Positions 52,050 to 63,039 of a stretch of 64,000 bases of DNA are shown piece by piece. Position 1 is the first letter of the stretch. Each line of letters begins with the position of its first letter. This DNA comes from Ailurus styani. Taxonomy: Eukaryota; Chordata; Mammalia; Carnivora; Ailuridae. Where the stretch lies: positions 194,990 to 258,989 of the forward strand of contig LNAC01000737.1 of assembly GCA_002007465.1 (NCBI GenBank), in the 5' to 3' direction. Below the pieces are notes generated by a model that was not told where the DNA came from, did no database searches, and saw only the letters and a list, made by a program, of their open reading frames with translations. A program made the translations under genes and the position numbers.

Positions 52050-54390
52050 CTCTTTGAAAAACACTTTCATTTTTCATATTTAGGTCTTTAATCCAACCAG
52101 ACTTGCTTTTCCATGTGGGGTATATCAGTATGTTTCAGTTGTTTTTCTAGGGGTTCAATTTCTGGATTTGTGATTTAATCCCCTACAGTAAAGTTTCTAA
52201 ATTTTAATAAGTGAATATAACCATTTATATATATTATGGTCAGTGATTTATTTGACATATTTCTGTGGTGTCATGTTTTATTTACTGTGCTTTTTCTTTT
52301 CATTTTTTCTTCTTTCTGACCTTTGGTTGGATTATTAAACTTCTTCTTATTCTCCCTGCCATATTTCCCTCTAGTGGTTCTGGTTTTATTCTTTTAATGA
52401 TTACCCTTTATATTTTATATGCATGGAGATAAATTAATACTTTCTAACTAAGTTTGTCATTATCATTCTCTTCTCAAATTATACCAAAAAAATTGGAAAG
52501 TTATTCCCATCCAAACTTCCCTTTGTGTGTTGTTTTGTTTCAGCTTTACTTTTATTCATCTCTCTGGTTATTTTTCAGGCAATACAGATTTAGCTTTTCT
52601 CACACACTGTGTAGATTTTTTCTAATGTCCATCACTGCTTCTACCAAAATACTCATTCAAACTTTTCCTTCTAGGCCTGAAATGTCTAGTCCTTTCATAG
52701 TTGAATGATGGCTAAGTTGGGATATATTTCTAGATTGACAATAATTTTACATCAGCATTTTTAAGATATTATTCATTACTTTTGGGTCTTTGGTAAGTAA
52801 GCAATTTGATTTCCATTCTGAATACTTTTAAGACTTTCTCGTAATCTTAATGTTTTGCAGTTTTACCAGAAAGCATTTGGGTGTTGGATATGTCTTAATT
52901 CATACTTGGGTATTGGTGTACCTATTCAATTTTAGGAACTCATGCTATTTTTCAATTCTGGAAAATGATTAAACATTACTTCTTCATATCTGCGTCTTAT
53001 TCTCTAGAGTATAGGCGTTCTTAGCTTGTGGTCTGTGGATCCCCTGGGTGTCCAAGAATAGAATTTAGCAGGTTAATGATTTTGAATGTGAAAAAGAAAT
53101 CCTTCATTTTCACTGATCTCTAATTGAAATATAGCATTCCTTCAACTATAAATGAGAGGCAACAAACCACAGTAGTATTAGCAGTTTCTTTGACTTTTTC
53201 ATCTGTAGAAGGCAGAGATACTTTAGTATCACATAAAGGTTAGAGCAAGTATCTCAAAACACATCACATATTCTTCACTGCTTTGAAATTACACTAATTG
53301 TAAGCCCTCCGGCCAGATCTTGTTTTATTACTAAATAAGCTCTTAAATTGCTATATCACCCATTTAAGTAATTTTTACATTTGTTTTTAAAAGTCACTAG
53401 TTTCCTTTGAAATTCTGTGGTTTATTTTATGCATTTAAAAACATTAAATGTGTATTTCAAATTTTACATTTCTTGTTTTCCCACCAAGATACCAAATCTA
53501 CATTACAGTGTCCTATTCTCTTTTGATATATGGCATGTCTACTATTCACTCTACCAGAAGACTTTAATTTTTTTTATTTCATGAATTCCTACTTGCCTGG
53601 TTTTTAAATCTTTGTTTTTTCCTATTCTGGACTTGTTCTGTGAGTGTTAATTTATCTCTTTGGATGCTCTAAACTTAGTGTTAGCCCCTTTCTGACTGCT
53701 CTATTATCTCCAGTTCCTCATGATGACAGATTCTCCCATGTGGTTTGAAAATTCTGTCTGGGAGTTCATCCTCTTTGGCTCTTAATCTGGGAGAAGCGGT
53801 CATGGAGACTCTTAACATTTGCCTTTAATGTCAATTTCACATTCACTTCTGCCAGGGCCCTGCAGGGGGCACTGTTCTGAAGCCAGCATTCAAGGGTATT
53901 TCTCAGGTTGGGTTTATACAAGGCCTGAATAGTGTGTGGATTGGGCTCTACAGGAATGCATGATTTAAGACTTCCTGCTTGCATTCCAGAATGAGCAGCC
54001 TGCTTTAGGGTTCTTATGTTGTGTTTCAACTCCCATCTGTATGCCCAGAGCCCATTTCCAAACACTCCTCCCTTGCCCCCCACAATTGGCCACAACTCCT
54101 TCCCTGTAGAAATTTAAAATAGCAGCATACAAGGAATTTATCTTCCCATTGCCTCCAAGGGCTCCAGCATTTCAACTCCCATTCATCACTCTGGTTTTAA
54201 GTTTCTTCTGTTCTAGCACTATGAAATGCCCTTTGTTTTTCTGGGTTTGTTGTTGTTATTGTTGTTATTTATGCCTAGTATGTGTTTTAATGTTTTTTAT
54301 TGTATTTTATCCAGAATTTGTATGTAATTGGGGGCTGAGGGCAGAGCTCTGCTTCTGTTCATCTGTCTTGACCGGTCTTTACAGAGTCAT
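52050..54390 (-). mobile_element. Old L1/HAL1 5'-region remnant
   Basis: Reverse-oriented T-rich sequence (TTCAATTCTGGAAAATGATT, CTTCATATCTGCGTCTTATT) fits an L1M/HAL1 5' region. Boundaries are approximate, and a DNA transposon interrupts it at about 53020-53480. Confidence 0.45.
53020..53480 (+). repeat. Old DNA transposon fragment, family unresolved
   Basis: GGTCTGTGGATCCCCTGGGT, ATTTTCACTGATCTCTAATT and CAACAAACCACAGTAGTATT are the landmarks of a common old DNA-type repeat. Confidence 0.55.
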
Positions 54391-54924
54391 ATTTTTAAAG
54401 CAAAAATGGAATCTTGCCATTCCTCTGCTTACATCCTTTAAACTGCTTGAATCTTAGATTCATAAGGGCAGGAAGTTGGTCTGCCTTGTTTGTTACTGTT
54501 TTTCTACAAATCTAGAAGAGCATATAATAGGGACTTAATAAATAAATGTTAAATGACTAAATACATTATTCCCCACACTTTTAGATCAAAGACCAACACA
54601 GTTAATATAGTCTAGTGGTCAGCATGACCTAACAGTATACATAATCTCGTGCTTGCCTTATTTGGTCACTGCTACTTCTAGGTCAGCTTTTTTTGTCAGT
54701 TTGTATTTATGCTTCTTGGTCTCTCAACCTATTCACAAAATTTAGGCTTAATGTAAGCCTGAAAGAACTTAAAATCAAAACATTATTCATAAGTTTCAGT
54801 AATTTTTCCCCTTTGTTTGAATGGCACTAACATGACATGAGCAATAAATATTACAACCATACATACTTGACTAGCTATATTCTCTAAATTCAAAAGTGAA
54901 TATGGGTGAAGGACAAATATACCA

Positions 54925-54960
54925 TGTGTGTGTGTTGTGTGTGTGTGTGTGTACACACTC
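54925..54960 (+). repeat. (GT)n microsatellite
   Basis: About 15 GT units with one interruption. Confidence 0.9.
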
Positions 54961-56067
54961 ACAGCTTATTTATTTGGTATATTTCTGGGTCACTGTTCAA
55001 AATTTTTGTTCCTCATATAAGTGATGAGTAAATATTTATATATTCACATATTTGAAGAAAAGGTTGGATATCTAACTAGCAATATAAAATATAACAAAAG
55101 AAAAAATCTTGAGTTGTTTTATGTCTGACTGCTGTTCAGTGTGTTCATGGAAAGGTATACTTAAGAACATTCTGATCACACCTTTTTTTGGCAAAATGTG
55201 TCCCAACTTGTGCTGAATTGAGGTATTTCATCTTCAAGGCTAGAAACAATGCAAAGAGGAAGAAATTTGCTATTCCAGAAGCACCATATTATGATATGGT
55301 TAAAAACCAGTAGTTGCTCCTATTGAGGTTATTTTGTTGTTTGATGACAAATCTTTAAAAGAACTTCGACTTCACTAGGATCTTTAAAATCACAAATGGA
55401 TTGCCTGAACTGGACCAGACCACTGCAAGTTGCTTACATGTCTTCCTCCCTTCTCTTCCTTCCCCATAGCCTCCCCCTTTTTTTCTACCAATCCAGGCAG
55501 GAAAAATGTAGACAACTAGCAGACATCAAATAGCAAAATGGGCAGGCAATCAGCAGACCGAATCATCTAGATGTATCCAAGTGTTTCCCCATAACCTAAG
55601 GTTAACATAATTTGACCAATAAATTCTATAAATATCTCTGTTTCCTTGTGCTCAAAGTAAATACAAATTTCAAAATGTGTAACAGATCACATTTTACATA
55701 TTGAGATGTACATAAGAAAATGAAACTTTGTTTTCTGTAACGAATAGTGGTAGACAAAAACTTGTCAGTTAAAGACAGCAATTCCTCTGAGCTAAATGCC
55801 TATGCAATAAATATTCAATCAGTTCAAATGTAAATTAATGACCCAAGGTACTTCTTTCCTCTGGAGCCGCTCCCCTTTCTCTCTCCTACAATGGCCTACT
55901 CTTATCTTCCCCTGCTGTGAGAAGATTACGGACTGCTTTGTATCCTGTTCCACTTCTCATTGATCTTTAAATATTTCAATCAAATCAGCCTTTCAGATTG
56001 TTGGGTTGAGTTGGGTTGGGTTGAGCTGGGTTAGAGGCTCTAAAAAAATCTTTCAAGTGATCATGTT

Positions 56068-56082
56068 GTGCCACCTGGTGGA
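56068..56082 (+). promoter_or_regulatory. Possible CTCF-type motif in intron 6
   Basis: GTGCCACCTGGTGGA resembles the CTCF core in the GCCNCCTGGTGG orientation. This is a motif match by eye; occupancy is unknown. Confidence 0.3.
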
Positions 56083-56762
56083 AATTTGTATTTTTCAGAC
56101 AGAAGCAAATAGAATTTCTATGATCCATATACTCCTGGTTCTCTATGTTTGACTTAGTCACAAGGAGATTCTGATAAATTATGCAAAAACAAAGCCTGCT
56201 GAGGCAGTCTCCATTCTGTCACCCAACCCTATCAGTTCAGTATTTTCACAAAAGAAATCTTCACATCTGCCCTCTAAATTAAAAATAAATAAATAAATGC
56301 AAACAAAACCTAAAGACTGAGCTTATACTCTACCTTATGAAGAGGTAGCCAATGAATGTCTTACCCGTAAGTTTGTCTTTTTCACAGACAGGTTTATGCT
56401 TTCACTAAAAAGATAGTTTTACAAAGTTATTCACAAGTAGCATTTTCTTCTGGTCTGATATTCAGAGTGCTTAACCCTGCCATCTGAAACTACCATGTGG
56501 GGGTTGAGCTGTGTAATGTTTTTATCTGTTTTTAGAGGATACTAATTTTGTAGACTCATATTGATGGGAAGTTAATTTCTTTACTGCGCATTATTTCTGG
56601 CTTTATTGATAAAGAATGTACATTCTATTAGCATTCAAGAATGACATCATGGTACTATCTGCTTTATTAATTGTATTTTCTATGCAAAGCCATTCGATGA
56701 GGGATTCCTGGGATGGCTTTTTTTAAAATACTATTTTTTGTTGTTTCTTTTCCTCATTTCAG

Positions 56763-56886
56763 ATTAGAATCCCCCACACGGAGTCTAAGCATGGATGCCC
56801 CAAAGGGTGTTCATATTAAAGCTCATGCTGGGAAAATTGAGGCTCTTTCTCAAATGGATATCATTTTTCAAAGTAGCGATGGAATG
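56763..56886 (+). CDS. SGCG: SGCG exon 7 (residues 193-234)
   Basis: This 124-bp exon lies between a pyrimidine-rich TTTCAG and GTGAGT, phase 2 to phase 0. It encodes [20 protein letters not shown] then [20 protein letters not shown] and GM. Relative to human as recalled it has R-to-K, Q-to-K, L-to-I and H-to-Q changes, all mild. It belongs to the conserved LESPTRSL block shared by gamma, delta and zeta sarcoglycans, but the MDAPKGVHI wording is gamma. Reading continues open into intron 7 for about 45 codons by chance; the donor at 56887 is strong. Confidence 0.96.
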
Positions 56887-58981
56887 GTGAGTTTGGTGTA
56901 TGAAGCTCCTGATGTATGTCCTGATGACTTTCAGAGCAGACAGAGACTAATAATTCTTCCATTACCCACTGATCCAACTTCTCTCAGTGTGGAGGGGTCA
57001 CTGAGAGTTACCTGTAAATGACAACCATTATCGGTTGTTGCCTTGAGCACTATGCTTGTTCACATCAAATCATGTTTAAACAAAAATTAAATATGAAAAA
57101 TAAGAGCTTTAAAAGTCAACCACAATAAGGATAAAATCTGGCACTTCAAGTCCAGAAATAAAACATCACTGGTACAAGCCAAAGCCATAATGAGGCAGTA
57201 GAGCACTCTCTACTCAACACTGATTGCTCTGGAAAGTTAACAGTCCTCTCCAGACCTGGGCCTATCTTCTCATTTGTCAAGTAGGGAAAATAAGATTTAC
57301 TTAACTTAACTCTGTCACAGGGCTGTAAGAAAGCAATGTGATAATGTGGGTGGCAACATTTTGAAATTATTAATTTGATATTAAGAGGAAGGCATGGTTG
57401 AGGCAGCAAATGGAGGCCATGAGAGGCAGCTCATGAGTGTGATTGGCAGGCTGCTAATGGAATATAAAAGACATCCAGTGATGCCCCTTCAAGTTGTAAT
57501 TTAAGAAGTTATGATGCTAAGAGCAGATAAATGCAAAAATGGAAGTCACGCATTCTGGAATTTCATTACTAAATTATAATGTCACTGCATACTTAGAATA
57601 TATTACCTTGAAAAAAATACTAATTTTAATTTTGAAATAGTTTCACTTAATTCCATGAATGCCATTTTTATAGTAGCACATAGCCTGACTCATAAGTTGA
57701 TGTCCCTTATTACTCGGAGCTAGTTCAAAGTGAGGGGATATATTCCCATAAAGAGAAACAAAGGTGAGCAAGGAAGGGGTATGTGGACTGCCAGTGACTA
57801 TAGTTTGCTGGAAGAGCAAGAAAAAAAAAATAAAAACTAGAAAACAAATTCACTGATTAACCATGAGAATGGAGAAGAGAGAAGCCAACAAGGAAGACCT
57901 AAAGCACATTAGTGAAAACCAGATAACCACAGAACCCAAAGCACTAAACAATAGCATAAGTAGGTTCTACATTTGAAAAAAAAAAAAACACAACACGCAT
58001 TTCATTTCTTTTACTCTGACAGTGTCCCAGACCACAAGGTAAAACTCTGCTTCTAATACTGTTCCACCCACTGCTGCCCATGGCAGTTGTCAGCCCCCCA
58101 AGAGGGCATACAGACTGCAAACATCGGGTTATGAAAAGAGTGGAGTTCCTGGACGAGAGTATGGAAAATAAAGGAAGCGTCCAAACTTGTTTGCAAGGAA
58201 AAACATTATGCCCACCCATGACATGCTTTAATTCCTTCTAATAAATGAGCTCCCCGGCATGGGTAAGGTTGGGCTACTCAGTGGGACAGCTTCTTCATTC
58301 CCCAAAAGATTTCAGCCTCAGTTCATGGCCATCTGTTTACACTTCAGTGTAACTAAACTGTCATAAGAACAAAAACCCCAATAGCTTTCATTTAATTTTA
58401 GTTCACTTTGGTCTGTGTGTCTACTGCTTTCCCACATCTAAGAAAAGGCAGCTGAGTTTCTAATAATATTTTAGAAGTTAGGGAAATGGTTGGTAGCTAA
58501 TAGGATAAAGTTAATTGCCTCTCATAGGAAAACAAAATCAGCAGAAATTCCAACATTCACAGGTAAAAATTATTAAGATGAATTTATTTCCACAGTTTGT
58601 ACTTTATCCTAATGGGGTAGAGAAAGTGATTTAGCATAAAATCAAAATAGGTCACAAGACAAATGTGAATTAACAAAACATTTTTTTCAGGTAATTCTGA
58701 AAGGTATTTTTAGTATAGCATCATAAATCTTCCTAGCTCAACTAGCACAATGGGTTTAAAAAAAAAAAGACTTCTCTTCAGTTTGGAGAAGGAATTAGTC
58801 AGCCCCTGTCTGAATGGAAAATAGAAATAGGCTTTTTAAAAGCCTGATAATGTCTTAAGTCAGGTGCCTATTTCATTTTCTATGCAGAGAAGGAACTAAT
58901 CTGGAGCATTTTGAGATAGGAGTTTCACCCTATCATGTTCATTCTCCTTTACCACTTCATCTCTCGTTTTCTCCCAAACAG
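56887..58981 (+). other. SGCG: SGCG intron 7
   Basis: Length 2,095 bp, the shortest intron in the window. Only a MIR-like trace (57260-57360) and short A-runs were seen. There are no young SINE or L1 insertions, unlike every other intron here. Confidence 0.85.
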
Positions 58982-59155
58982 CTTGTGCTTGATGCTGAAA
59001 CTGTGTGTTTACCCAAGTTGGTTCAGGGGACTTGGGGTGCCGCCGGCAACTCACAAAGACTCTATGAAATCTGTGTGTGTCCAGATGGGAAGCTTTACCT
59101 GTCCGTGGCTGGCGCAGGTACCACGTGCCATGAAAACAGTCATATCTGTCTCTAA
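58982..59155 (+). CDS. SGCG: SGCG exon 8, C-terminus and stop (residues 235-291)
   Basis: This is the last coding exon, 174 bp including TAA at 59153-59155. The acceptor is AAACAG after a TCTCGTTTTCTCC pyrimidine tract. It encodes [19 protein letters not shown], then [38 protein letters not shown] and stop. The C-terminal cysteine cluster (EICVC, TTC, HICL) that forms the disulphide-linked EGF-like end of sarcoglycans is complete, including the cysteine equivalent to human C283. The linker between TWG and LYEIC (AAGNSQR) and the tail before HICL diverge most from human. With exons 3-7 the coding total is 681 bp, the length expected for residues 66-291 plus stop. Confidence 0.96.
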   Translation, partial: LVLDAETVCLPKLVQGTWGAAGNSQRLYEICVCPDGKLYLSVAGAGTTCHENSHICL

Positions 59156-59850
59156 ACCCCCTGCACCTTCCATGGAGCACCTGCCTCGTTTCAGTGACCT
59201 TTACAGACACTGACCTCAAGCCTTCACACCAAGCAACGTGACATCCTGGTGGATGGTGGATGGGAAGGAGAAGGGCACACTTTCAAAAGGAACTCAGAAA
59301 AATGTACCAGTGATGGTGTTCTGATGACAATACATGATCTCAGAATGGTATGCACATATTAGACACAAAAGTCTGGCAATAGCAAAAAAAAAAAAAAAAG
59401 AAAGAAAGAAAGAAAAGAAAAGGAAAAGGAAAGAAAAGGAAAGGAAAAAGTCAAGTCTTTATTCCACTAGGTTTATTTTCATCAATGCCATTGTGATTTT
59501 TCTTTTTCTTTCTTGTGGATAATCAGTCTACAATGAAATATTGAATTGCTCTGTGGAATTAATTTATTCTGTTCAACTGTGAATATCGAACTACCCATAA
59601 AAGTAGCATTGATCAATACTAAAATGCCCCCAAAGTTCTATGTGCTGTTCCCACTATATCACCCAAACCCACAGGTTCTCTCATTTTAATACAAAGTGTA
59701 TCAGGTTTCACAAGAAATCTTCAGGTTTTGAGGAGACTTGGGTTAGTCTGATTTTCAATATGTAGTCAAAGGAATAAATTATACAAAATTAATCATGTTT
59801 TCTTTATATATAGTCACAAGCAATAAAAATCAACCTACATTTTTCACAAA
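59156..59850 (+). other. SGCG: SGCG 3' UTR (approximate end)
   Basis: Untranslated sequence after the SGCG stop. Candidate AATAAA signals are at 59773-59778 and 59822-59827. The second is followed by T-rich sequence (CAGTTTGTCTTCCTTCC), a plausible downstream element, so an end near 59845-59850 is inferred. It contains an A-rich GAAA/GGAAA purine tract at 59382-59448. The UTR length of about 0.7 kb is similar to human as recalled. Confidence 0.6.
59382..59448 (+). repeat. A-rich/(GAAA)n purine tract in SGCG 3' UTR
   Basis: 17 A then GAAA, AAAAGG and AAAGGAAA units with no pyrimidine for about 65 bases. Confidence 0.9.
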
Positions 59851-62020
59851 CTTCAGTTTGTCTTCCTTCCTTTAATCCCCATGACAGCACTTTGATGTAA
59901 TATTTTCCCCCAAGTTACTAGGTAATTAAAAGAAGGCTCAGCTAGGACAAGTTAGAAGGTCATGCAGTAGCTAGTGGAATTAAACTGAAATGTGACCCTA
60001 CATGTGAACAGCTGTTTTCATTTCGAAAATCTCTGGTATGTTGTCTCATTCCATCCAAGCACCAACCTAAATAGAATTGTGTAGATGGGATGATATTCTT
60101 TGACAAGTGAAGAAACCAAAGTCCACTAGGATCAAACAGCTAATAGGGGGTGGGACTCATAACTGCCCAGCCTGTGTGTTTACCTCTTACACAATAGTAA
60201 CAGACTAGGTGTTACTTCATAGAATCACTCTCTTCATTTTTGAAAGTAGGTTTAATACCAACTGGTTGTATGTGTTGCTATGTAAGTCAAATAGGACACA
60301 GTGAACCAATGAAAACAGGCTAGCCTTGTGTAAGCCACTCACTCACTTTGTAAAATGCCAGTCATCACAAAGACTGGTGGGTTTGGTTTGGTTTGGTTTT
60401 GTGTTTTACCAGCTGTTATAATTAGGATCTCCAAGGAGCACAAGATGTGGTAGGACCAGCAGCATTGCAACTTTCTATTTATAGGATTTATAACTGTAAA
60501 CACAAGTTCAGATTCATTTTCTGCAGTCTCAGAACTGAAAGTAGAAAAGTGAACTCTTGATTTCTCATGCTGTTTTAACAAGGTCATTTAACAGCATATC
60601 CCACTTAGAACAAATCTTGGATTTTCAAACTGCTATGTGCATAAACACTTGAAATTACGAAACAAAAATTAGGTGTGTCCTGAGCGGTTAAGAGCAAACT
60701 CGACTTTAAATATAATGCATCCAAAGTTTCACAGGGGGTGGGTGTTTTTAGGTTCTAAATTGGTATTCACCTTTTCCATTTAAAGTCCTGATTTAGTAAG
60801 TTAATGTCTGTTTTCCTGCTACAGCATCCCTATTGTCCTAGTAAGTAGTGCTGCCTTTGTTTGGTCATATTTACTCTCTTGCTCTGTGTTTGTATAAAAA
60901 TCAATGTTTTCAAGCTTGGTTGACACAAGGTCAAGAAAAACAATCAAGGAGAAATTATGGCAGATAGAACCCTTTAAATAAAAGATGTTATTTGGAATCA
61001 TCATGAAAGAAGTTGTTGCAGATACCTTCATTCTCCAGAGTGATAAGGAATTCATCCTTGGTTAGAATCAAAACTTTTAGATAGGCTGTATTATATTACA
61101 CAAACCTATCTTTTAAAACACATTATGTAATTTAAATTTTCATTAAAAGTCCAAGGTCACGACTATGAACATACCTAATGCACATACCTAATGAGCTATG
61201 TACACCAGTACTCCTATATACTAAGTGGTTGTAGACTATTGAGTGTTGATATTTGAGTGACCTCAAAAAATAGCCCTTGTTTCTTTTTCAGTTTCCAAAC
61301 CCGCTGAGTAGGCACAAGTCAGAAAGATGAAGATCAACATGTGAGACTTAATAATAAAAAGAGTGTGATTTGCAGCAAAATAGACTCCCCTAAGACCCGA
61401 ATTTCACAGGACTTTCTCCCATCCCAGGGAGAACTGCGGGCCGCTGACTTCCCGTAGCTCACCATGTGGAAGAGGGTGGACAGACGCCCCTGTTCTGGGG
61501 GCAGCCAAATTCAAAGTACAAGGAAGGGGCGAGCTACCCATGTTTGGGTCCTTGGCCCCAGCCAGTCACCAGGTCAATCCCCATTGCTCTGGCGATCAGT
61601 GAAGGAGAGCAGAAGCTGTTCTAAAAGGCAGAGCCCGTCACACTAAGGCTGTTAGGTGGTGTCTATCTAGTTTTTTGTCCCTTCCTTCCCTGATCTAAAA
61701 CATCAATTCCTACTAGGCCTTAGCAGTTTGCCCTCTCTTAAATTCCATTTCAGATTCGCTGTTGTTTCAAAACCAAATAAGCTTTTGTATCGGATGTAAA
61801 CATGCAGGCAGAACAAGAGGATCTAAGGGCACCGCTAAGTCGAAGTCCATTTTTAACTAAACAGACAGCGCAGCTTGGCTTCCAGGATGGCGTGTGCTCA
61901 TTCCCGTCCCCACCACCTGGCAGAACACCTGCACTGAGTACTCGGGGCTGCTTTCAACTGAATGAATAAATGAATGAATGGCACTGCTTTAAGCCATATT
62001 TGTTCAAACAAGAGAACGGA
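59851..62020. other. SGCG downstream intergenic sequence
   Basis: No gene recognised. It contains a (GGTTT)n run at 60379-60400, MIR traces and a slightly GC-richer part at 61380-61640 without a convincing open frame or splice pattern. Confidence 0.6.
59870..60190 (+). repeat. MIR-like traces downstream of SGCG
   Basis: TAGAAGGTCATGCAGTAGCT and GACAAGTGAAGAAACCAAAG are MIR-like words in order, but diverged. Confidence 0.45.
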
Positions 62021-62160
62021 AAAAGCCAAAGTGCGAGGACATCCCATGGGCGGTCCGCGGCTCCAGCCCCTGCGGCCCGTGGCGGCCGCCCGCCCCCTGG
62101 ATCCCACCGGCCGGAATTCAGGTGAGGTTATTTGTCGGGCCGATGTAGCCAAGTTCGGGT
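62021..62160. promoter_or_regulatory. Small CpG-rich patch
   Basis: About 13 CpG within 62051-62156 (GGCGGCCGCC, CCACCGGCCGG, TCGGGCCGATG), while all surrounding sequence is CpG-poor. It is too short to count as a CpG island. GTGAG steps follow on the + strand (62121, 62158). Function unknown. Confidence 0.4.
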
Positions 62161-62328
62161 GAGTATTCATAGGTTTCACGGCAGAAACATTAATGTGTTT
62201 AAGAATGCTACTAATAACCCAGGTGGGAATGCTTGTATTAACTTTCTCACCTCCAAATTCTGAAATACATTTGGATCCAAGGGTTGTATATAAGGGATTG
62301 TGAACCTTTCTTTTTTTTAAGTATAGGA

Positions 62329-62354
62329 AAACAAAACAAAACAAAACAAAACAC
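62329..62354 (+). repeat. (AAAAC)n repeat
   Basis: Five units of AAAAC. Confidence 0.9.
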
Positions 62355-62739
62355 CGAAACTCCAACTAGATCAACTAGCACAATGGCTAGACGAGGTTTT
62401 CTGTGTACATTTTAATATCAAAAAACAATAAAATATATTCCAAGTGCTGAACCTGAGTTTCAAAGTATAAGCACTCCTTAAGACATCCCAGAAAGTTGGA
62501 AGACCCAGAATGTAAGTCCCAGAACAGAAAACTCTTCACCCTGGTCTGCCTAGTTTTGAAGACCTGTCCCTCAGGTATAAAGATGAGCATTTTCTATCCA
62601 TCAGGGCTCAAGCGTAAATTAGCCCCAAACATGCAGCCTCCTCCTGAGGCAAGGTAAATACCAATTCAGCCTCTACCTATGGAAGAACCATAATATGTAA
62701 TGTATCTACATCCAAATATATGAATGTGTGCATGAACGC

Positions 62740-62745
62740 GTGCAC

Positions 62746-62790
<45 letters not shown>
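62740..62790 (+). repeat. (CA)n microsatellite
   Basis: CATA units followed by about 17 CA units. Confidence 0.95.
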
Positions 62791-63039
62791 ACATATATCA
62801 GCTAATCTTATTTCCTAAAAAGGGAAAATAAAACTCTTAACTAAACCAGCACCTAATAAATCCAGCATATATCAAGTACTTTATACTCAATCATAAAAAA
62901 AGAACGTACTAAAATTCCAGTATAAAATATAATAAAAAATTCTATCCTAAATATTACCAATAAACACACATATGTGCATACATAAAAATGTTACACAGGA
63001 AGATACTAAGTTTGATTTTCAGAAAATACCAGTTACAAT

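Noticed and set aside
56005..56036. TTGGGTTGAGTTGGGTTGGG as an interstitial telomere
   Set aside because: The units are irregular and not TTAGGG. The tract is too short to be meaningful.
56713..57021. 102-codon frame over exon 7 as an alternative SGCG terminal exon
   Set aside because: It is exon 7 read through a strong GTGAGT donor into intron 7. No poly(A) signal directly supports use as a terminal exon, although RNA data could test it.
61898..62365. 155-codon minus-strand frame over the CpG-rich patch
   Set aside because: Low-complexity Arg/Gly/Pro text from GC-rich DNA on one side and a (GTTTT)n-derived Phe-rich start on the other. No recognisable domain.
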